From Candidatus Bathyarchaeota archaeon B63 (lineage in GTDB: Archaea > Thermoproteota > Bathyarchaeia > Bathyarchaeales > DTEX01), in the NCBI GenBank assembly GCA_001593845.1, contig LUCF01000011.1, positions 1-10,938 on the forward strand: DNA of 10,938 bases, given 5' to 3'. The position numbers and the translations under genes are program-made. Position 1 is the stretch's first letter. The number at the start of each line of letters is the position of its first letter. The notes below the pieces were generated by a model, which worked only from the letters and a program-made list of their open reading frames with translations, was not told where the DNA came from and ran no database searches. Positions 5,559-10,938 of the stretch are shown here, in pieces.

Positions 5559-6560
5559 ATGCAGAGCGGATCTTTTGAGCTCGAGGAGGAGCGGCTGGAA
5601 GAGGAGGTCAGGCGGCGTAAAGCGAAGAGGGTCATACTCCAGCTTCCCGACGGGCTGAAGCGGGAGGGCCTGAGGCTCGCAGATGCGATTGAGAGGGCCG
5701 GGGCGACCGCCATAATCTCAGGGGATCCATGCTACGGCGCATGCGACATCGCCCTGTCCACCGCTGTCTCCGTCAACGCTGACCTCATAGTTCATTACGG
5801 TCACACGGTGATGATTAAACGAACCGGGGTTCCAGTGGTATACTTCCAGGCGCATGCCAGAGTTCCGGTTGAGGGGGCCGTTGAAAGGGCGATCGAGCTG
5901 CTGAAACCCTGGAGAAGAATAGGTCTCGCAACGACTGCTCAACACGTAGATGACCTTGACGTGGTCAAAGGACTGCTCACATCCGCGGGGAAGGATGTAT
6001 ACATCGGGGATGACTGTGAGACGCTTCATCCCGGCCAGGTTCTCGGCTGTAATTACATGAATGCCAAGTCGATCTCCCCACGTGTCGAGGCCTTCCTTTT
6101 CATCGGCGGGGGGCGTTTCCACCCGTTGGGGTTAGCCCTCGCAACGATGAAGCCCGTGATCTCCGCTGACCCATTCGAGGGGAGAGCCTACTCACTGGAG
6201 GACGAGACGAGAAGGGTTCTGAGAAAGAGGTGGGCAGGGATCGAAGAGGCGAGGAAAGCGAAGAATTACGGAGTGATAATAGGCCTGAAGCCGGGTCAGC
6301 TTAGGTTAGAAGCGGCGATGCGGATTAGAGAGGCCTTGAGGCGCATGGGGAAGAAGGCCCATCTCCTGGCCCTCACGGAGATAACCCCAACCTCACTCGG
6401 CCACTTCCAGCCCCTTGAAGCCTATATTAACACAGCATGCCCGAGGGTCTCCCTCGATGACCCCTCAATCTTCCCAAGGCCCGTCTTGACATTGAAGGAG
6501 GCCTACGTCATGCTTGGGATGATGAGATGGGAAGACCTCTTAGCGGAGGGAATCATCTAG
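5559..6560 (+). CDS. dph2: Diphthamide biosynthesis radical enzyme Dph2
   Basis: This 333-residue protein is the archaeal Dph2. It uses a [4Fe-4S] cluster to cleave S-adenosylmethionine in a non-classical way and transfers the 3-amino-3-carboxypropyl group to the target histidine of elongation factor 2, the first step of diphthamide synthesis. Three repeated domains each supply one cluster cysteine: C58 in GDPCYGACD, C164 in VLGCNYMNA and C294 in INTACPRVSLDD. Their spacing matches the Pyrococcus enzyme (C59, C163, C287, from memory). Other family landmarks are LQLPDGLKREG (28-38), IVHYGHT (77-83), FIGGGRFHPLGLALAT (181-196) and a C-terminal RPVLTLKEA. All key residues are present. ATG 5559 follows GGGAG and a TATA-like box. 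It is the first gene of a cluster that also carries an RNA methyltransferase, an exosome subunit and an RNA polymerase subunit. Confidence 0.95.
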   Translation: MQSGSFELEEERLEEEVRRRKAKRVILQLPDGLKREGLRLADAIERAGATAIISGDPCYGACDIALSTAVSVNADLIVHYGHTVMIKRTGVPVVYFQAHARVPVEGAVERAIELLKPWRRIGLATTAQHVDDLDVVKGLLTSAGKDVYIGDDCETLHPGQVLGCNYMNAKSISPRVEAFLFIGGGRFHPLGLALATMKPVISADPFEGRAYSLEDETRRVLRKRWAGIEEARKAKNYGVIIGLKPGQLRLEAAMRIREALRRMGKKAHLLALTEITPTSLGHFQPLEAYINTACPRVSLDDPSIFPRPVLTLKEAYVMLGMMRWEDLLAEGII

Positions 6561-6602
6561 ATCCAGCGGGTGCTGCGGCATATGCGGTCTGATAATGGAT
6601 TG

Positions 6603-7268
6603 ATGAAGCGGAAGCATCTGGCTATTCTGCTCTCCGAGCTGGAGCCGAGTCCCAGGCCCAAGCTGAGATTGGAGGGCTACACCATCGACGCTGAGGCTGC
6701 GGCGGAGATGACGTACATAGCCTTCATGCATGGCGATATAAAGGGAAGAAGGGTCATCGACTTGGGATGCGGCTCCGGAATACTGGCGATAGCTGCGGCT
6801 TCGCTGGGGGCACGTGAGGTCCTCGGAGTAGATGTGGATGAGGCCGCTATAAGGACGGCGATACTGAACGCTCAGAAGAGAAGCGTCAACGTCGATTTCA
6901 TCATCGGGGATATAGAATGCGTCGTGGGCAGGTTTGATACCACCCTCATGAATCCCCCGTTCGGAACTTGGAGAAGGGGGGCTGATGTGAGATTCCTGAG
7001 GAAGGCCCTTGAGATATCGGATGTCGTTTATTCGCTGCATAAACGAAGCGAATCAGTCAGGCGTTTTCTCAGAGATAAGATATCAAGGATGGGCGGCGAG
7101 ATAGCTTGGTTAAGGGAGATAGACCTGACCATTAAGAGGACGTATCATTTCCACACTAGAAGAAGATACCGGGTGGAGGCTGATCTCTACAGGATTACGC
7201 GTCAAGGTGGCTGTCAGAAACCGGCGGGCAGAGGAATCAACAGCAAGACTAATATGGGAGCTGATTGA
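6603..7268 (+). CDS. METTL5-like archaeal N6-adenine RNA methyltransferase
   Basis: This 221-residue SAM-dependent methyltransferase is related to METTL5, which makes m6A in small-subunit rRNA. Motif I is VIDLGCGSGILAIAAASLGA (51-70). The acidic SAM-binding strand is LGVDVDE (74-80), and the catalytic NPPF with the following GT is at 117-122, the signature of N6-adenine methylases. A later SLHKR and a basic RTYHFHTRRRYRVEADLY strand end the fold. The segment before motif I reads LEGYTIDAEAAAEM, where family members usually have LEQYPT. The last 20 or so residues (QGGCQKPAGRG onward) are an unrelated-looking basic tail. ATG 6603 matches the family's MKRK-type start. Upstream GTG 6570 and ATG 6582 are in frame, and ATG 6582 has a GGTG 9 nt before it, so the start is not certain. 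The gene follows dph2 in a probable operon. Confidence 0.83.
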   Translation: MKRKHLAILLSELEPSPRPKLRLEGYTIDAEAAAEMTYIAFMHGDIKGRRVIDLGCGSGILAIAAASLGAREVLGVDVDEAAIRTAILNAQKRSVNVDFIIGDIECVVGRFDTTLMNPPFGTWRRGADVRFLRKALEISDVVYSLHKRSESVRRFLRDKISRMGGEIAWLREIDLTIKRTYHFHTRRRYRVEADLYRITRQGGCQKPAGRGINSKTNMGAD

Positions 7269-7314
7269 CGTTGTTAAAGGATAAATCCATGCATCAGTAT
7301 CAGACGGGTTGTTC

Positions 7315-7884
7315 ATGAACGAGATCAGAAGCAGCGGGCAATTCGTTGTCCCAGGAGATAGGCTAGGGGTCATCGAGGAGTTCATACCGGACTCCGGAAC
7401 ATACGTGAAGGACGGGTATATATACTCCTCGAATGTCGGTTACGTCCTGATAGACTTCGCCAACAAGAAGGTCTCCGTCTATCCGGTCGCGCGGAACATG
7501 AACGTTCCAAGGGTCAACAACATAGTCGCAGGGTGGGTGGCAAGCGTCCAGAGCACACATGCAACCGTTCAGATAATAAAGGTCGGGAGAAAGTTCCTCT
7601 CCGGCCGTTTCACCGGGATAATCCACATCTCAGATGTAAGCCACAGGTACCTCGATAACATGTATGACGCCTTCAGAATGGGCGATCTGATCCGGGCTAG
7701 GGTTGTAAGTGACAAGAATAAGACTTATCATCTGACGACTAAGGATGAGAACCTAGGCGTCCTCTACGCCTTCTGCTCGCAGTGCGGCGACATCCTAATA
7801 AAGCGGAGAAGACTTAGATGCAGAGCCTGTGGAAACATCGAGAAACGGAAGATCACCTCGGACTATGGAAAAGGGATTTTATGA
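7315..7884 (+). CDS. csl4: Archaeal RNA exosome cap subunit Csl4
   Basis: This 189-residue protein is the Csl4 subunit that caps the Rrp41-Rrp42 ring and recruits RNA and partners such as DnaG for 3'-to-5' decay and tailing. The N-terminal domain (about 1-60) begins FVVPGDRLGVIEEFIPDSGT, typical of Csl4. An S1 RNA-binding domain follows (about 62-145; VAGWVASVQSTHATVQI, FTGIIHISDVS, FRMGDLIRARVV). A C-terminal zinc ribbon comes last, with C154-x2-C157 (FCSQCGD) and C169-x2-C172 (LRCRACG). All four cysteines are present, and length fits the family. TTG 7309 is in frame two codons upstream, but ATG 7315 is simpler; neither has a strong ribosome binding site. Its TGA stop overlaps an ATG (ATGA at 7881-7884). 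Linkage of Csl4 with RpoL and Dph2 is known in other archaea. Confidence 0.94.
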   Translation: MNEIRSSGQFVVPGDRLGVIEEFIPDSGTYVKDGYIYSSNVGYVLIDFANKKVSVYPVARNMNVPRVNNIVAGWVASVQSTHATVQIIKVGRKFLSGRFTGIIHISDVSHRYLDNMYDAFRMGDLIRARVVSDKNKTYHLTTKDENLGVLYAFCSQCGDILIKRRRLRCRACGNIEKRKITSDYGKGIL

Positions 7885-7904
7885 AGCGGAGGGACACGGC
7901 TATT

Positions 7905-8204
7905 ATGAAGCTGAAGGTATTGAGGCGGGCTGCTCAAGAATTAAAGCTCGAGATCGAGGGGGAGGGCCATACCCTCTGCAACCTCTTAGAGTCTGTTCTC
8001 CTAGAGGATAAGGATGTTGAGTTCGCCGGTTATGATGTGCCTCATCCCTTGATCTCCAACACGATATTCTTCATCAGGACGAAGAAGGGGAAGAAGCCTG
8101 AGGATGCCTTAGTAGAAGCGATCGAAAAAATCCGCCTTATGGGACAAGAATTCAGCGAGGCGATCAAAAGCGCGCTCGAGGCATGGAAGAAGGGGGAAGG
8201 ATGA
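7905..8204 (+). CDS. rpoL: DNA-directed RNA polymerase subunit L (Rpo11, Rpb11/AC19 family)
   Basis: This 99-residue protein is the archaeal Rpb11-like subunit, which pairs with RpoD (Rpb3-like) as the platform for RNA polymerase assembly, equivalent to one bacterial alpha subunit N-terminal domain. The core is KLEIEGEGHTLCNLLESVLL (13-32), then FAGYDVPHPL, a strand pair with IFFIRT and the long C-terminal helix EDALVEAIEKIRLMGQEFSEAIKSALEAW. The family normally has HTLGN; here it is HTLCN (C25). The frame is open from 7818, inside csl4. ATG 7905 is chosen because MKLKVLRR... matches the family start and GGAGGGA (7888-7894) lies 10 nt upstream. ATG 7881, which overlaps the csl4 stop as ATGA, would add eight residues and remains possible. 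Confidence 0.93.
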   Translation: MKLKVLRRAAQELKLEIEGEGHTLCNLLESVLLEDKDVEFAGYDVPHPLISNTIFFIRTKKGKKPEDALVEAIEKIRLMGQEFSEAIKSALEAWKKGEG

Positions 8205-8242
8205 GATCCTCTGGCTGGATGGAGCTTTAATCCTTTCAAAGT

Positions 8243-8270
8243 TGTGGAGCATCCCCATAAAGCCTCCACA
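8243..8270 (+). repeat. Seven-base-pair stem-loop after rpoL
   Basis: TGTGGAG (8243-8249) pairs perfectly with CTCCACA (8264-8270) around a 14-nt loop, 39 nt after the rpoL stop. G-T pairs could extend it outward. It may mark the 3' end of the rpoL transcript or be a separate RNA element. A five-T run follows at 8312-8316. Confidence 0.4.
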
Positions 8271-8311
8271 GTATCTCTTACGATGGTAAAAGCCGGAGAA
8301 TTAAGACTTAC

Positions 8312-8316
8312 TTTTT
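8312..8316 (+). terminator. T-run between convergent rpoL and the FUN14 gene
   Basis: CTTTTTGG on the plus strand is the only five-T run after rpoL and is a candidate terminator for the dph2-rpoL cluster. Just after it, GCGT and ACGC motifs alternate (8317-8340) and can form short competing hairpins. The rest of the 8205-8367 gap shows no reading frame or RNA gene that I recognise. Confidence 0.3.
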
Positions 8317-8367
8317 GGGCGTTTGAATACGCGTCATACGCTAATCAGAGAGATGGACTGGGGAATT

Positions 8368-8676
8368 TTATCCCAGCTTGAATCCTAAGGCTGCTCCGGC
8401 TAAGAAGCTCCCAGCGAAAGGCAACCCTGAGACTATGGGTGTGATCATGTCGGTAGCCTGCCCAGCGATTCTAAGTAGGCTTTGGACCTTCTCGATTAAT
8501 TTATCGTAATTTACCGTTATTATCCCCTCATTGGCTAGGTAGATCAGGGAGAGGGCCGCCAATCCGATGAGCACTGCTATGAGCTTAGTTAATTTTTTCA
8601 GAGCGTAGCCGGAAAAGAACCCTAGAACCCCGCCGATCCCTAGCTGATAAATGATTGGATTTAGAAGTTCACTCAT
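8368..8676 (-). CDS. FUN14-family small membrane protein
   Basis: This 102-residue integral membrane protein has three hydrophobic segments. The first, about residues 6-25, includes YQLGIGGVLGFFSGYALKK. The second, about 29-48, is LTKLIAVLIGLAALSLIYLA. The third, about 78-102, includes PFAGSFLAGAALGFKLG. The GxGGxxGFxxGYxxKK opening and the closing PxxGSFxxGxxLGxxxG match the FUN14 domain, known in eukaryotes from the mitophagy receptor FUNDC1. The archaeal members have no established function. An amphipathic stretch (YDKLIEKVQSLLRI) lies between the second and third segments. A GGAGG 8 nt before ATG 8676 supports the start. It lies 38 nt after an RNase III-like gene on the same strand and probably shares its transcript. 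A short inverted repeat (8358-8363 with 8371-8376) straddles its stop codon. Confidence 0.8.
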   Translation of the reverse strand: MSELLNPIIYQLGIGGVLGFFSGYALKKLTKLIAVLIGLAALSLIYLANEGIITVNYDKLIEKVQSLLRIAGQATDMITPIVSGLPFAGSFLAGAALGFKLG

Positions 8677-8714
8677 CGAGCTGCCTCCTAGATATCAATT
8701 TTTCCTCGCAATTT

Positions 8715-9143
8715 TTAAGTCTTAAGTAATGAAGATTCATATTTCCGCCATATTCTCCTTAGAAGAGCCTCCAAGGCCTCCTCGACATTCTCGGTCTCAT
8801 TCATGATCTGGATGATCTCTCTCAGGGATGTGATTCCGATCAGCCATGCATATGCTATGAGGGCCTCAGCTGCGTTTGCTTGCTGGTGGCGATCCACTCT
8901 GGAGGGGAGGATCCTCCTCAGCCCCGACCTTCTTAGGGCTGAGGCGAGCTTCATATTGCTGAGCTTACGTCCCACAGGCTTTCCCTCCCTAAATGAGGAG
9001 GCTAATGAATAGGCGAAGTTTATGAAGGCGTCCCCCAACGCGGCTAAGTCGTTATCCATCAGGATATCGGATAGGTTCTGATGATCCGGGATGAAATTGA
9101 GATCCAGGCCTCTTAATGGATGGTTCATGGCCATCTCAGGCAT
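8715..9143 (-). CDS. Archaeal RNase III-like domain protein
   Basis: A 142-residue all-helical protein resembling the endonuclease domain of RNase III, of the short archaeal type without a double-stranded-RNA-binding domain. NDLAALGDAFINFAYSLA (31-48) corresponds to the RNase III signature around the metal-binding Asp (D38). GRKLSNMKLASALRRSGL (58-75) corresponds to the KVSN..L helix. QANAAEALIAYAWLIG (88-103) corresponds to the second catalytic helix with E93. Compared with classical RNase III, the signature Glu before LGD is Ala (as in Mini-III), and the Asp of the ADxxEA motif is Asn (N90). So two of four expected acidic ligands are changed, and nuclease activity is uncertain. In-frame ATGs at 9143, 9134 and 9128 all could start it. 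TAAATAG (about 9162-9168) suggests a near-leaderless mRNA. It precedes the FUN14 gene and is divergent from sua5. Confidence 0.7.
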   Translation of the reverse strand: MPEMAMNHPLRGLDLNFIPDHQNLSDILMDNDLAALGDAFINFAYSLASSFREGKPVGRKLSNMKLASALRRSGLRRILPSRVDRHQQANAAEALIAYAWLIGITSLREIIQIMNETENVEEALEALLRRIWRKYESSLLKT

Positions 9144-9250
9144 CCTTATCTTATGGAAGACTATTTAGCATTCAATGGGGATAAATCTTTCATAGCGAGG
9201 GGGGCTTAATCCCGCAGGGGTCAGAGTGAACATCGATGCTGCTGCCTCGT

Positions 9251-9258
9251 GAGGAAGG
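9251..9258 (+). promoter_or_regulatory. Ribosome binding site supporting the internal Sua5 start
   Basis: GAGGAAGG, with its GAGG core 8 nt before ATG 9263, fits the 16S rRNA 3' end. The alternative ATG 9236 has only a GTGA at 5 nt. Upstream, GCTTAATC (9204-9211) and GATAAATC (9180-9187) are both plausible TATA elements. The first would fit a leaderless 9236 start, so that start is not excluded. Confidence 0.5.
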
Positions 9259-9262
9259 CCGT

Positions 9263-10321
9263 ATGAAGCGGACGGTCACGTTGAGGGTGAACGGTGAGAA
9301 GCCGGAGAGGAGCGTAATACGAGCGGCAGCCGAGATAATCCGTAGTGGCGGCTTAGTGGCATTTCCAACGGAGACCGTTTACGGCTTGGGGGCTGACGCC
9401 TTGAATCCGGAGGCTGTTCGACGGATATATGCTGCTAAGGGCCGCCCACTTGACAATCCGCTGATAGTCCACATAGCGGATAGGAGGGACGTTTATAGGC
9501 TGGCGGATGATGTCCCATCGGCCGCTGAGGATCTGATGGATTTCTGGCCTGGGCCATTAACTTTGGTTCTTCGGGCCTCCGGGATCGTTCCAAGGGAGAC
9601 CACGGGGGGGCTGGATACGGTTGCGGTGAGGATGCCTAACCACGAGGTTGCCTTGGCTCTGATCCGGGAGTCCGGCGTTCCCATAGCCGCGCCGAGCGCC
9701 AATCTCGCCGGCCGTCCAAGCCCAACCACGGCCATGCATGTTAAACAGGATCTGGATGGGCGGATAGACATGATCCTCGACGCTGGCCCGACGGCGATAG
9801 GGGTGGAGTCAACAGTTTTAGATCTGACATCCAAGCCTCCTCAGGTTCTGAGGCCTGGAGGGCTACCGTTTGAGGAGCTGAGGCGGATAATTCACGATGT
9901 TAGGCTTCATCCCTCAGCCGTGGCCGAGAGGGAATTGCGGATCGCCGTTGCGGCTTCACCTGGCATGAAGCATAAGCATTACTCCCCGAAGGCTCAGCTC
10001 ATCCTCGTCGAGGGGGAGACAAGCGCGTTAATCAGCAAGATCCAGGAGTTGGTGAGCCGCTATAATAGGCATGGGAAGAAGGTGGGCGTGCTGGCTACTG
10101 ATGAGACTCAGCGTCATTATCAGGCGGACGTGATAAAGTCGCTGGGAAGCCGCGGGGACACATCCTTCATGGCTAAGAACCTCTTTAGGCTGCTCAGGGA
10201 ATTCGACGATGAGGGAGTTGACGTCATAATCGCCGAAGGCGTCCCGCTTAGGCATCTCGGCCTGGCGGTGATGAATAGGCTTCGGAAGGCTTCAGGCTTC
10301 AATATCGTCAGGGCTGACTAA
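9263..10321 (+). CDS. sua5: Threonylcarbamoyl-AMP synthase Sua5 (TsaC with C-terminal domain)
   Basis: This 352-residue enzyme makes threonylcarbamoyl-adenylate from threonine, bicarbonate and ATP. KEOPS/Kae1 then transfers the group to A37 of ANN-decoding tRNAs as t6A. The YrdC domain (about 12-205) shows GGLVAFPTETVYGLGADA (29-46), the KxR motif AAKGRPLDNPL (57-67; K59, R61), FWPGPLTLVL (94-103) and the SxN motif PSANLAGRPSPT (144-155; S145, N147). The linker PGMKHKHYSP (233-242) closes over the active site. The C-terminal Sua5 Rossmann-like domain (about 243-350) ends RHLGLAVMNRLRKASGFNIV. It resembles the two-domain Sulfolobus protein throughout. ATG 9263 is preferred over ATG 9236, because GAGGAAGG (9251-9258) precedes it and the extra nine residues match nothing. 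It converges on radA with stop codons overlapping by 3 bp. Confidence 0.96.
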   Translation: MKRTVTLRVNGEKPERSVIRAAAEIIRSGGLVAFPTETVYGLGADALNPEAVRRIYAAKGRPLDNPLIVHIADRRDVYRLADDVPSAAEDLMDFWPGPLTLVLRASGIVPRETTGGLDTVAVRMPNHEVALALIRESGVPIAAPSANLAGRPSPTTAMHVKQDLDGRIDMILDAGPTAIGVESTVLDLTSKPPQVLRPGGLPFEELRRIIHDVRLHPSAVAERELRIAVAASPGMKHKHYSPKAQLILVEGETSALISKIQELVSRYNRHGKKVGVLATDETQRHYQADVIKSLGSRGDTSFMAKNLFRLLREFDDEGVDVIIAEGVPLRHLGLAVMNRLRKASGFNIVRAD

Positions 10322-10938
10322 TCCTCATCCAGGTCTTCGATTCCCTTATCGGTGATCATGAACCTAACCGGGACCTCAGGCAGGTATGGGCTGTCTATCA
10401 CCCTCGCAACCCTGACTCCCTTGCTTCCCTTCCGTAGGAAAACCCTATGCGTGCAGGCGTGAGCCATGACGTTCCCCCCAGCAGGCCTGTTCGGGTCTCC
10501 GAAGAAGGCTGTTGGGTTGCCTTGAACCTGATTCGTCAATACCACCGCGATGTTATAGGCCTCCGAGAGCCTGATGAGCTTATGCAGGTACTGATTCAGT
10601 TTCTGCTGCCTGTCAGCCAAGCTTTCGCGGCCGACATATTCTCCCCTGAAGTGGCTTATCATGCTGTCGATTATGACCATCTTTATATCGTTCTCAGGGA
10701 CGAGCGTGAAGAGCCTATCGATCAATAGGCATTGGTGACTGCTGTTGTATGCCCGGCCGACCAGAATCCCGTTAGCGACGGTCTCTGGATCTAGCCCCCT
10801 CGCTGATGCTATCTGGTATATCCTCTCGGGCATGAATGTGCCTTCCGTATCTATGAATGCGACGTTACCGTTGAGGCCTCCCTTCTCGAATGGGAGCTGG
10901 GCGGTCACCGAGAGCATCAGGCAGATCTGGGTCTTACC
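10318..10938 (-). CDS. radA: Recombinase RadA, C-terminal 206 residues (runs off the window)
   Basis: This is the archaeal RecA/Rad51 homologue that forms nucleoprotein filaments and catalyses strand exchange in homologous recombination. The gene enters from the right edge inside the Walker A motif (GKTQICL, with its Lys and Thr visible), so the N-terminal HhH and polymerisation regions lie outside. Visible elements are NVAFIDTEGTFMPERI, the Walker B strand MVIIDSMISHFRGEYVGRESLADRQQ, the helix-strand IAVVLTNQV, the L2 loop region QGNPTAFFGDPNRPAGGNVM, and the C-terminal LRKG...ARVIDSPYLPE...TDKGIEDLDED. The GGNVMAHACT and RVIDSPYLPE stretches resemble eukaryotic Rad51 as much as crenarchaeal RadA. 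No intein interrupts Walker A or the later motifs. RadB is excluded by length and motif content. The TAG stop overlaps the TAA of convergent sua5. Confidence 0.94.
   Translation of the reverse strand, partial: GKTQICLMLSVTAQLPFEKGGLNGNVAFIDTEGTFMPERIYQIASARGLDPETVANGILVGRAYNSSHQCLLIDRLFTLVPENDIKMVIIDSMISHFRGEYVGRESLADRQQKLNQYLHKLIRLSEAYNIAVVLTNQVQGNPTAFFGDPNRPAGGNVMAHACTHRVFLRKGSKGVRVARVIDSPYLPEVPVRFMITDKGIEDLDED

Noticed and set aside
6540..7040. 166-codon open frame on the minus strand over the methyltransferase gene
   Set aside because: The opposite strand encodes clear methyltransferase motifs (DLGCGSG, NPPF); this frame shows no domain.
9236..9262. Longer Sua5 starting at ATG 9236
   Set aside because: The nine extra residues are not family-like, and a good GAGGAAGG precedes ATG 9263; kept only as an alternative in the gene entry.
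10915..10938. Possible intein in RadA at the Walker A site
   Set aside because: GKT is followed directly by QICLM and the rest of the recombinase core without interruption; only the part outside the window is unknown.
1..10938. Mobile elements, CRISPR array, tRNA or rRNA genes
   Set aside because: No transposase, integrase, terminal inverted repeats, spaced direct repeats, or tRNA/rRNA-like sequence was seen on either strand; gene content is typical core archaeal chromosome.

Overview
The window is a gene-dense piece of an archaeal chromosome. The evidence is archaeal-type information-processing genes: ribosomal proteins eL13 and uL16/L10e, exosome subunit Csl4, RNA polymerase subunit L, archaeal Dph2, two-domain Sua5 and RadA. 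There are also TATA-like boxes 20-40 nt before several starts, GGAGG/GAGGTGA ribosome binding sites, and heavy use of AGG/AGA and ATA codons. The L13e gene, a stand-alone LigD-type phosphoesterase and a RadA with a Rad51-like GGN..AHA motif point towards the TACK group (a korarchaeote- or bathyarchaeote-like lineage is possible). That placement is inference and cannot be fixed from this window.

Layout. Positions 15-882 (minus strand) hold a stand-alone 3'-phosphoesterase and a winged-helix regulator whose promoter carries a 7+7 bp palindrome. A small winged-helix protein is read divergently from the same intergenic region. Positions 1397-2413 (plus) carry L13e and a dCTP deaminase/dUTPase-family protein. 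Positions 2480-5384 (plus) carry L10e, then phosphoenolpyruvate synthase, which starts at a TTG inside the last codons of L10e behind a near-perfect ribosome binding site. Positions 5559-8204 (plus) form a tight cluster: dph2, a METTL5-like methyltransferase, csl4 and rpoL. Positions 8368-9143 (minus) form a two-gene unit: an RNase III-like protein followed by a FUN14-family membrane protein. Positions 9263-10321 (plus) encode Sua5. It converges with radA (minus), which runs off the right edge, and the two stop codons overlap.

How the genes fit together. Most of the window is housekeeping for translation and RNA: ribosomal proteins, diphthamide on EF-2, probable rRNA m6A, tRNA t6A (Sua5), RNA decay (Csl4) and transcription (RpoL). 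DNA maintenance is represented by the phosphoesterase, nucleotide-pool enzyme and RadA. Gluconeogenesis is represented by PpsA. I see no mobile element, CRISPR array, tRNA or rRNA gene and no convincing wholly new system. The least explained parts are the RNase III-like/FUN14 pair, the palindrome-controlled regulator with its divergent small winged-helix neighbour, and several stem-loops in the 160-180 nt intergenic gaps. No gene-free stretch exceeds 300 bases.
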